Shown: piece by piece, positions 5,638-11,691 of the stretch | How the letters are laid out: every line of letters starts with the position of its first letter | How positions within the stretch are numbered: position 1 is the first letter of the stretch | From: a bacterium SM23_31 | Lineage (GTDB): Bacteria; SM23-31 | DNA: 11,691 bases | NCBI GenBank assembly: GCA_001304035.1 | Contig: LJUD01000104.1 | Location: 1 to 11,691, forward strand | Reading direction: 5' to 3' | Position numbers and translations under genes: made by a program | Notes under the pieces: model-generated | Database searches by the model: none | What the model was told of the DNA's origin: nothing | The model's input: the letters and a program-made list of their open reading frames with translations, nothing else

Positions 5638-6648
5638 TTATGAAATATATTTTTTAACGGCGTTGTAAACCTCTTCGGATTCAATCTCTTTCATACAGCG
5701 AAAATGCTTTTCGGGACACGATTTCGTTCCATGTATACTGCACGGTCTGCAGTACAAGTCCCGGGCAATAATGGTATGGTTGTCTCCCCAGGGTGCAAAT
5801 CCGAATTCGGGAACTGTCGGTCCAAAAATAGCCACGACAGGCGTACCCGCGGCAGCCGCAATGTGCATAAGACCGTTGTCGTTGGTAACGACTACGCTCA
5901 CTTTTTTCAGCGCTGCGGCAGACTCTCTGATACCGAGGCAGCCGGCAGCATTATAAACCGAATTCGAAGGTGCACGGCATATTGCCTTGCCGAGACCTTT
6001 TTCATCTTGTCCGCCAAGACAGACCACCTTGCAAGCCGTTTCATTTGTTATCAATTCAGCCAGCTTACGGTACCGTTCGACACCCCACTGTTTTGTAAAC
6101 CACTTTGATCCCGGTCCAAAACCGATAACTGCATCATTACCGCCGATACCGCATCTCTCAAAAAATTCTGCTGCCGCATTCATGTCTTCCTGTGTAACAG
6201 ATATGGTAGGTGCGGACGGTGCATCCGTTATTCCCACCGGCTCAAGCAAATCATTGTTCCGGGCAATCTCATGCGCGGTTTTTCTATATGCAATTTTATG
6301 CGTAAACAGCCGTGAGCCGGCGCTGTTTGAAAATCCTATTCGCACGGGAATACGTGCAAATCGTGCAAGCGCTGCAGACCGCAAAGACCGGTGCGGAATT
6401 AGGGCAGCATCGTATTTTCCGGCACGGATTTTTTTACTCATCGAGAGTAGTCCCGTAATGCCGCTGTCCTTCCCCCGCTTATCAAATATATACAGCTTAA
6501 AGATGCGAGGATCTTGTTCCAGGATACTTGCTGCTTCAGGTTTTACCACGAAACCCACACTGTGTCCCTCTCTTGCAAGCGATTCTATCAGCGGGGAGCA
6601 TAATACTACGTCGCCGATGAATGCAGTCTGAATTATTAACGTGCGCAT
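5638..6648 (-). CDS. waaF: ADP-heptose:LPS heptosyltransferase, WaaF-like (GT9)
   Basis: The 336-residue GT-B enzyme is the closer of the two GT9 proteins to heptosyltransferase II. It opens with AFIGDVVLCSPL (9-20), including the conserved Gly-Asp at 12-13, and has the donor-site GPGSKWFTKQW (178-188), TNDNGLMHIA (255-264) and FGPTVPEFG (275-283). The C-terminus holds four Cys (300, 303, 311, 318) in LYCRPCSIHG...SCPEKHFRC, a pattern frequent in WaaF-like proteins of non-proteobacterial diderms and possibly metal-binding. It transfers a heptose to the inner core on the cytoplasmic side of the inner membrane. It follows the acyltransferase by 21 bp, so the two are one transcription unit. No clear ribosome site precedes the ATG. 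Exact heptose linkage is inferred. Confidence 0.88.
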   Translation of the reverse strand: MRTLIIQTAFIGDVVLCSPLIESLAREGHSVGFVVKPEAASILEQDPRIFKLYIFDKRGKDSGITGLLSMSKKIRAGKYDAALIPHRSLRSAALARFARIPVRIGFSNSAGSRLFTHKIAYRKTAHEIARNNDLLEPVGITDAPSAPTISVTQEDMNAAAEFFERCGIGGNDAVIGFGPGSKWFTKQWGVERYRKLAELITNETACKVVCLGGQDEKGLGKAICRAPSNSVYNAAGCLGIRESAAALKKVSVVVTNDNGLMHIAAAAGTPVVAIFGPTVPEFGFAPWGDNHTIIARDLYCRPCSIHGTKSCPEKHFRCMKEIESEEVYNAVKKYIS

Positions 6649-6669
6649 TAATTGTTTTTTATCGGAAAT

Positions 6670-7575
6670 TTATGTTTTACTGCCGGTTCTATCGTAAATA
6701 CCGGCAGTTTTCCACCGTTTATGCATCCAGAAATACTGTTCAGGGTATTGGCGTATATATGACTCGAGCAAGGATGAATATCTTTGCGTTATTTCCCTAA
6801 TTTGGTCTTTTTTGTTTTCGGGAAGATTATCGTACGGTATGTTATGCATGTTAGCCGTGTATCGTGTGATACCCTCCCGTACAATGAATCCCGCTACCAT
6901 CGGCGCTTTCGACCGGACTGCAAGAATAGCGGGTCCCGCCGGGGCGGAAGAATCCATTCCAAAAAATTTCACAAAAACACCTTTTTGCCCTGCATCCTGA
7001 TCGGCAACCAGGGCAACCAGTCTTTTTCGAGCAATAGATTCAGCAACTTTTGAAAAACCGTCCTTTACTTTTATAACGCCGAGGTTAGTATTTTTTCTTA
7101 ATGTATCGAGAATATTTTCAATATATGGATTTTTCATGGTTTTGACAACAACATCTATCGGAATTCCGGAATCGGCGGCTGCCGCGCCAAGAAATTCAAA
7201 ACTTGAGAAATGACCCGTTACCGCAATAACGCCACGGTTTTGTGCTATGGCTTTTTGCAGACAATCAGGCGGATTAAAGGTTACAATCTGCTTAATCTTT
7301 TCAGACGACAGCCTGCTTAAACGAAAATACTCAAAGAATGTCATTCCAAAATTACGGTAAGCATTTCGACATATTTGCTTGTGTTCTCTTCCGGATTTTT
7401 CAGGAAATGCGGTGCGAAGGTTCGTCAGCGCAACGGAGCGGCGAATCGGCACCGCGTAATATACGAATATTCCGAGAGCGGAACCAAGCCTGATTACGAG
7501 AGAAAATGGCAAAAGGTTTAAAATAAAAATGATCACTTTCACCGCAATATATTCGAGAATACGCTTTACCCGCAT
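6670..7575 (-). CDS. Lipid A late acyltransferase (LpxL/HtrB family)
   Basis: The 301-residue protein belongs to the lysophospholipid/lipid A acyltransferases (PF03279). An N-terminal hydrophobic segment (about 9-40) anchors it in the inner membrane. The catalytic HX4E motif is His122-FSSF-Glu127 in VTGHFSSFE, followed by ADQDAGQKGVFVKFFG (191-206) and the terminal YFWMHKRWK (281-289), all canonical. It transfers an acyl chain from acyl-ACP to a lipid A precursor; acyl length and position cannot be told, so LpxL, LpxM and LpxP are not separated here. Its presence with two GT9 enzymes is the main evidence for a diderm with LPS. It is the first gene of the minus-strand block, downstream of a TTGACA -35-like site. 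No Shine-Dalgarno is visible before the ATG. Confidence 0.92.
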   Translation of the reverse strand: MRVKRILEYIAVKVIIFILNLLPFSLVIRLGSALGIFVYYAVPIRRSVALTNLRTAFPEKSGREHKQICRNAYRNFGMTFFEYFRLSRLSSEKIKQIVTFNPPDCLQKAIAQNRGVIAVTGHFSSFEFLGAAAADSGIPIDVVVKTMKNPYIENILDTLRKNTNLGVIKVKDGFSKVAESIARKRLVALVADQDAGQKGVFVKFFGMDSSAPAGPAILAVRSKAPMVAGFIVREGITRYTANMHNIPYDNLPENKKDQIREITQRYSSLLESYIRQYPEQYFWMHKRWKTAGIYDRTGSKT

Positions 7576-7646
7576 CCGAAAACCACTTTATTATTCTGAG
7601 TTACAAATCAAATGTTTGTTTATTAAAGTCTGCTTAACTAAATTCT

Positions 7647-7678
7647 ATAAATAAAGTTATTTATTTCTATATTGTCAA
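7647..7678 (-). promoter_or_regulatory. Candidate promoter and operator for the LPS block
   Basis: On the minus strand a perfect -35 hexamer TTGACA (7678-7673) is followed after 17-19 bases by AT-rich hexamers (TTTATT, TATTTA) that could serve as a poor -10. Exactly in that spacer and -10 zone lies a perfect inverted repeat ATAAATAA-AG-TTATTTAT (7647-7664), which could bind a dimeric regulator. The ATG of the acyltransferase is about 70-75 bases further. The rest of the 227 bp divergent spacer (7576-7802) is AT-rich and must also hold the promoter of the plus-strand lipoprotein; I could not place it. Confidence 0.35.
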
Positions 7679-7802
7679 TAGTTTTTAAAAACGGTGTAAA
7701 TATAATTTGCTTTTAATTAATTGTTATTCTTTGTATATTTTAAAAATTATAAGAAAATAAGTGCAACAAGAAAAAGTAAATAACAATATGGAGAATCATA
7801 GA

Positions 7803-8804
7803 ATGAACAATTCCAAAAGCTCTCCGGCATTTGCATTTTTATCGATTATAATCGTGATCAGTATATTCCTCATTTTCACTTGCTCAAAGGAAAAAGAAAA
7901 TCCTCTGGTAGGTCCCGTCGATGACGAGAGCCCGCCGTCTAAACCGGCCACTCCGGTTCTGACTAATATCGGAAATGGTGAAATCCCTATAAGCTGGTCA
8001 CCGAATCCTGAAAATGACATAGCCGGCTACCGTCTATACCGTACCGAAAACAGTGATATTCTCGAAAATTACCAGGTCATTTTTGACTCAACAATTACAG
8101 AATATATAGACAAGGGGCTCGATTATGCCACAAAGTATTATTACCGGGTTGCAGCGTATGATTTTTCCACGAACGAAAGCCCGATAAGCGACCCTGTTTT
8201 CGGAACTCCGTATAATACTTTACCTCCGGGTATACCTCAAAATGTTTTTGTCGTTGCCCGCAATATCAGTTTTCCGGAATTTGAAATTACATGGAATCCA
8301 AACAATGAATCGGATTTGCAGGGTTATAAAATTTACCGGGGTAAGGAATTTAACTTTCCGTGGGATGAATCCACCCTGTTAGATTCGACTGCTTATAGTT
8401 TTTATTCAGATATATATGTTTTTATGGATACTGTATACTATTACAAAATAACGGCTTACGATAAAGGCGGTTTGGAAAGCCAGCCGTCCAACCCGGAGTC
8501 TGATGTAGCGTTATCTCCGCCAGCTTTGTTATCCCCGATTAACGATGAATTTGCGTCATCACTACCCACTTTTTCGTGGGATCCGGTGGACAATACGGTG
8601 CAATACAAAGTCTTTTTACAAACGTCAAGCCAGGGCGGTGAAATTTGGAGTATAACTGTTGATAATACACAGACATCGGTTCAATACACCGGAACCACAG
8701 CCCTGGAATCAGGTAGATTATATTACTGGAAAGTAGCTACTATAACAAAAGATCCGATAGGAATGAACTCGTTTTCTAATATCCAGAGATTTCGAGTACA
8801 ATAA
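7803..8804 (+). CDS. Surface lipoprotein with three FN3-type domains
   Basis: I start at ATG 7803 because GGAG (7790-7793) lies nine bases upstream; the same frame extends to ATG 7788 and GTG 7761, which have no ribosome site. The 333-residue product has a charged N-terminus, a hydrophobic stretch (8-26) and Cys27 in Ile-Phe-Thr-Cys followed by Ser-Lys-Glu, a lipobox with Phe at -2 as often seen in Bacteroidota-like lipoproteins. After a Pro-rich linker come FN3 domain 1 (about 46-137, with ISW, GYRLYR and YYYRVAAYD), FN3 domain 2 (142-236, with ITW, GYKIYRG and YYYKITAYD, clearly a duplication of the first) and a third sandwich (240-333, FSWDPV, YYWKV). Probably anchored in the outer membrane as a binding or scaffold module; specific role unknown. 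It is divergent from the LPS block and followed 42 bp later by the MATE gene. Confidence 0.85.
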   Translation: MNNSKSSPAFAFLSIIIVISIFLIFTCSKEKENPLVGPVDDESPPSKPATPVLTNIGNGEIPISWSPNPENDIAGYRLYRTENSDILENYQVIFDSTITEYIDKGLDYATKYYYRVAAYDFSTNESPISDPVFGTPYNTLPPGIPQNVFVVARNISFPEFEITWNPNNESDLQGYKIYRGKEFNFPWDESTLLDSTAYSFYSDIYVFMDTVYYYKITAYDKGGLESQPSNPESDVALSPPALLSPINDEFASSLPTFSWDPVDNTVQYKVFLQTSSQGGEIWSITVDNTQTSVQYTGTTALESGRLYYWKVATITKDPIGMNSFSNIQRFRVQ

Positions 8805-8846
8805 CTATCCGGTATTCTTTTTTGTGATTACCACAGGTTTTGTAAA

Positions 8847-10325
8847 TTGCGCCCTTTCTCAAAGGAAAATTTTAAATTTCACCGGGGAAATAATGACAAC
8901 CCGAAATTTAAAACTGAGGGGCAATTTAAAAATACGCTCTTAAAGGGGAACATTACTAAAAACATCATCGTTCTCGCAATTCCGATTATTACTGCCAATA
9001 TTATTGCTAATGCGTATTATGTTGTTGATATGATTTTTGTAGGCAGATTGGGACCTTCCGCATTAGCTGCTGTCAGTATGGGCGGGATTCTGATGTCGCT
9101 GACCTGGACTCTTCAAGTAGGACTGACTATCGGCGCATCATCTCTGACAGCACGTTTTTACGGCGCCCGTGATAACGATATGGTCGAACGGATTGTCATT
9201 AATTCTCTATTTTTGGCGTTTATTATAGCTTTTTTCTTGTTCATTTTCGGTATTTTCGGAACTCCCGCATGTCTTCGCCTCCTGGGAAGCTCAGGAGAGG
9301 TTTTAAGTCTCGCAATTACATATACAAGAATCGTCTTCTGCGGTGCCGGTGGATTGATATTCTTATTTGTGATCAACTCTATGTTAAGAGGCAGCGGTGA
9401 CGTAAAAACACCCATGATTACATTAGGTATCTCATCAATTCTCAATATTATTTTAGACCCATTGTTAATTTTCGGACTGGGACCGTTTCCTGAACTCGGT
9501 GTCAAAGGTGCTGCAATTGCGACAGTTACCGGTCAGGCGATAGGCGCTTTATGTAACTTCATTATTCTTTTTAAAGGCTATTCAAGAATTAAAGTATCTT
9601 CCCGGTTTGCCGCGAAAAACTTTTCCGGGCTTAAACATAGTACTCGGGCCTTAATGGCATCAGTTAAGCCGGATTTGCGTATTTTTAAGACAATAATAAA
9701 AATATCTATACCCGGCTCGATGCAAAATTTGATTTACTCCATCAGTGGGCTTGTTCTAATGCGCATGGTGACTATATTCGGCACTCCAGCGGTGGCGGCT
9801 TACGGTATCGGTTTAAGACTCGACATTATGATAATGCTTCCGGGTTGGGCTCTCGGCGCAGCAGTTGCCACTATTCTCGGACAGAATCTCGGAGCGCAGC
9901 AGCCGGAAAGAGCAGAAAAAACCGCCTGGCACGGAGCCGGATTGTATTTAGGTCTGCTTCTAATATTGTGCAGTGGGTTGTGGGCAGGCGCACCGCAGGT
10001 CATATCACTTTTTAACAATGATCCCGTGGTTATGTCAATCGGTAAAGACTATATCCGCATCGTTTCTGTAGGTTATCTTTTTCTTTCGTTCTCATTAATA
10101 TTAAATATGGCGATGAACGGCGCCGGGTATACTTTTATCCCGATGATTCTTATCGCAGCCGCTCATCTTGGTTTACGCATACCGGCAGCTTTTGTATTAA
10201 TGAAATTCATGCGCATGGGAACTCAAGGAATATGGGTCGCTATTGCGGGTTCAATCATTTTACAGGCATTTCTCGCAGCTGCATGGTTCTACCGCGGTAA
10301 CTGGAAACGAAAGAAGGTCGCGTGA
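8847..10325 (+). CDS. MATE-family multidrug/toxin exporter with TTG start
   Basis: The 492-residue protein is an integral inner-membrane antiporter of the MATE family, expected to export organic cations or drugs against H+ or Na+. Two homologous halves of six helices are visible: the first begins LLKGNITKNIIVLAIPII (31-48), includes DMIFVGRLG and LTARFYGARDNDMVERI; the second begins near 280 with ISIPGSMQNLIYSISG and includes the typical ILGQNLGAQQPERAEKTA. The N-terminus is about 30 residues longer and more polar than usual. No ATG or GTG lies upstream of the first helix, so TTG 8847 is the only standard start that keeps the whole fold; AGG (8835-8837) lies nine bases before it. The frame is the same as that of the preceding lipoprotein, with the TAA at 8802-8804 between them. 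Substrate unknown. Confidence 0.9.
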   Translation: MRPFSKENFKFHRGNNDNPKFKTEGQFKNTLLKGNITKNIIVLAIPIITANIIANAYYVVDMIFVGRLGPSALAAVSMGGILMSLTWTLQVGLTIGASSLTARFYGARDNDMVERIVINSLFLAFIIAFFLFIFGIFGTPACLRLLGSSGEVLSLAITYTRIVFCGAGGLIFLFVINSMLRGSGDVKTPMITLGISSILNIILDPLLIFGLGPFPELGVKGAAIATVTGQAIGALCNFIILFKGYSRIKVSSRFAAKNFSGLKHSTRALMASVKPDLRIFKTIIKISIPGSMQNLIYSISGLVLMRMVTIFGTPAVAAYGIGLRLDIMIMLPGWALGAAVATILGQNLGAQQPERAEKTAWHGAGLYLGLLLILCSGLWAGAPQVISLFNNDPVVMSIGKDYIRIVSVGYLFLSFSLILNMAMNGAGYTFIPMILIAAAHLGLRIPAAFVLMKFMRMGTQGIWVAIAGSIILQAFLAAAWFYRGNWKRKKVA

Positions 10326-10391
10326 TCGATCCGACAACGAATACACTTAAATAACTTACAGAACGTTGATATATTTAAATATCTGGTCAAA

Positions 10392-10446
10392 CTGCTTGTA
10401 TATGAACATGCATTGTATACTTTTCAATATTTTGAGCGTAAGGAGG
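10392..10446 (+). promoter_or_regulatory. Candidate -10 box and strong ribosome site of the M14 peptidase gene
   Basis: TATACT (10416-10421) differs from the -10 consensus by one base; the best partner at 18 bases upstream, CTGCTT (10392-10397), is weak. AAGGAGG (10440-10446), nine bases before the ATG, is the strongest ribosome site in the window. A 12 bp palindrome ATATTTAAATAT (10371-10382) lies just upstream. Confidence 0.3.
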
Positions 10447-10455
10447 AAAGACATA

Positions 10456-11691
10456 ATGAGTAATGTGCGAATGCTTAATAGATGTATTTTTCTCGGTATT
10501 GTACTGGTATTTGCAGCGGTTCCGGTTTCGGGTCGGCAGATTTTGACCGAGCACGAACAAAGCGGTTACGAAAATTACACAAGTTATGAAAATATGATGA
10601 AATTTTTATTGGATATAAAGGCTGCTTCCACAGAAATGCAGTTGGGGATTGTGGGCAAGGCATTGTTAGGTCGTGAAATCCCATATGCGGTGTTCAGCAG
10701 ACCGGCAATATCCAAACCGTGGGAAGCGCTTGTTTCAGGCAAACCGGTTGTGGTGCTTGCGGCAAATATTCACGGTAATGAACGAACCTTGCGTGAATCA
10801 AACATGATACTCATCCGGGAGCTTGCGACCAAAGGAACGGAAATGAATAAGCTGCTCGATGATCTTGTAATACTAATGGTTCCTTCAATCAACCCGGACG
10901 GGTTCAATGCTCAGCCGCGTGCCACAAGAGGCAACGCTTTGGGAGTTGATTTGAACAGGGATTACATGAAATTGGAGCAGCCGGCTCTGGTTGCGTATGT
11001 TCAAAATATTTGGCATGCCTGGCATCCGCATATATTTGTCGACGGGCATAACGGCGGGTCTTATCCGTATAATATTAATTACCATGGTCCGTGTGTTGCA
11101 TCAGCAGACCGGCGGTTGGAACTGCTTTGTGACAGGGAGATTTACCCGTTTATTACTAAGAAAATGGAAGAAAACGGGTACAAAGCCTGGTACTATAGCG
11201 GAGGCGATAGAGAGCAGTGGAGAGTCGGCAGCTTTGATCCACGCAGCGGTAAAAATTACGCACCTTTCGTTAACTGCATCTCAATTCTGTTCGAGTCTCC
11301 CGGCGGGCAGGACATGGAAACGGCTGCGAAAAGCGGCTTGGTGGCTTACAAGGCAATCCTGCAGTATGTTTCGCAGAACGCCGATAAAGTTAAGATGCAT
11401 GTGGAACGTGCAAGAAGAGAAACAATAGAAATGGGTAAATCCGCCGCCGGGGATGTGGTCGTTCAGATGAAGCATGTAGCGGAAGATTACAAAGTCTCGT
11501 ACGAAATAGCTGAGGGCAGAGGCGAAGACCGGAGAATAATAAAGGTTACCGGCGCTGAAATTATCAAAAAACCTGTCGCAACAAAAACACGCCCCCGCCC
11601 GTACGCTTATAATTTAGAAGATAGGGCGGTGGAGGCAATTGAATTATTGAAACGGCATAATATTACTGTCGAGGTTCTTCAGAAAGACGCG
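10456..11691 (+). CDS. Secreted M14-family zinc carboxypeptidase (3' end outside window)
   Basis: The frame is open for 412 codons from ATG 10456 to the window edge. Residues 1-26 form a signal peptide (hydrophobic 11-24, cleavage plausible near Ser25-Gly26). All catalytic features of metallocarboxypeptidase family M14 are present in order: zinc ligands His106 and Glu109 in IHGNER, SINPDGF (144-150), the substrate-carboxylate-binding DLNRD with Arg168, the third zinc ligand His198 in VDGHNGG, and the catalytic Glu280 in ILFESPGG. It should therefore be an active exopeptidase or amidase acting in the periplasm or outside the cell. Beyond about 330 lies a helical then beta-rich C-terminal region (about 330-412) that I cannot name and that continues past the window. 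The strong ribosome site AAGGAGG supports the start. It follows the MATE gene by 130 bp. Confidence 0.9.
   Translation, partial: MSNVRMLNRCIFLGIVLVFAAVPVSGRQILTEHEQSGYENYTSYENMMKFLLDIKAASTEMQLGIVGKALLGREIPYAVFSRPAISKPWEALVSGKPVVVLAANIHGNERTLRESNMILIRELATKGTEMNKLLDDLVILMVPSINPDGFNAQPRATRGNALGVDLNRDYMKLEQPALVAYVQNIWHAWHPHIFVDGHNGGSYPYNINYHGPCVASADRRLELLCDREIYPFITKKMEENGYKAWYYSGGDREQWRVGSFDPRSGKNYAPFVNCISILFESPGGQDMETAAKSGLVAYKAILQYVSQNADKVKMHVERARRETIEMGKSAAGDVVVQMKHVAEDYKVSYEIAEGRGEDRRIIKVTGAEIIKKPVATKTRPRPYAYNLEDRAVEAIELLKRHNITVEVLQKDA

Noticed and set aside
5987..6631. 214-codon plus-strand frame opposite waaF
   Set aside because: It is antisense to a clear GT9 gene, has no domain pattern and reflects the codon composition of waaF.
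7761..7802. Earlier GTG or ATG start for the FN3 lipoprotein
   Set aside because: It would add polar residues before the signal peptide and has no ribosome site, whereas GGAG precedes ATG 7803.
10368..10383. Palindrome around 10371-10382 as an operator
   Set aside because: It is an all-AT 12-mer in an AT-rich spacer, so chance is sufficient; kept only as a note.
10991..11428. 145-codon plus-strand frame inside the peptidase gene
   Set aside because: It is out of frame with the M14 gene, whose catalytic residues are all intact in the other frame.
1..11691. Defence island, CRISPR, toxin-antitoxin, prophage or secondary-metabolite system
   Set aside because: No spaced direct-repeat array, transposase, integrase, nuclease, small paired ORFs or synthase modules are seen; the genes are envelope, tRNA-modification, transport and peptidase functions.

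Overview
The window reads as ordinary chromosome from a diderm (LPS-bearing) bacterium with moderate to low GC and AT-rich spacers. Two FN3-type surface lipoproteins with Phe in the lipobox, the lipid A acyltransferase plus heptosyltransferase genes, and several starts with weak or no Shine-Dalgarno would fit a member of the wider FCB assemblage (Bacteroidota-related or a candidate phylum). That placement is inference and cannot be proved from the sequence alone.

Layout. Everything from 1 to 7575 is on the minus strand. Read in transcription order (right to left) it holds a lipid A-type acyltransferase (7575-6670) and a WaaF-like heptosyltransferase (6648-5638). A repeat-bearing spacer (5637-5447) follows, then TsaC/Sua5 threonylcarbamoyl-AMP synthase (5446-4802), a low-molecular-weight phosphatase (4734-4243) and a second GT9 glycosyltransferase (4262-3219) that overlaps the phosphatase by 20 bp. 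After a hairpin comes a DUF3108 gene with a problematic 5' end (2869-2228), a deoxyhypusine-synthase-like protein without the expected catalytic lysine (2209-1268), a 593 bp non-coding region packed with palindromic repeats, and the start of a truncated FN3-like lipoprotein (674-1).

The right third is on the plus strand and divergent: an FN3-repeat lipoprotein (7803-8804), a MATE-family exporter with a TTG start (8847-10325) and a secreted M14 zinc carboxypeptidase cut by the window end (10456-11691). Both edge genes run off the window.

How it fits together. The minus-strand block is mainly envelope biogenesis: late acylation of lipid A and two sugar transferases for the LPS core, interleaved with the Sua5-phosphatase pair (the pairing also known as ywlC-ywlE). 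The plus-strand block is envelope and secretion: a surface lipoprotein, an exporter and a secreted peptidase.

I found no phage, transposase, CRISPR, toxin-antitoxin, RNA gene or recognisable defence system, and I do not claim a new system here. The items most worth a second look are the lysine-less deoxyhypusine synthase homologue, the broken or recoded DUF3108 5' end, a heptanucleotide tandem repeat touching the tsaC start codon, a three-hairpin repeat that can refold, and a 12 bp direct-repeat-flanked spacer.
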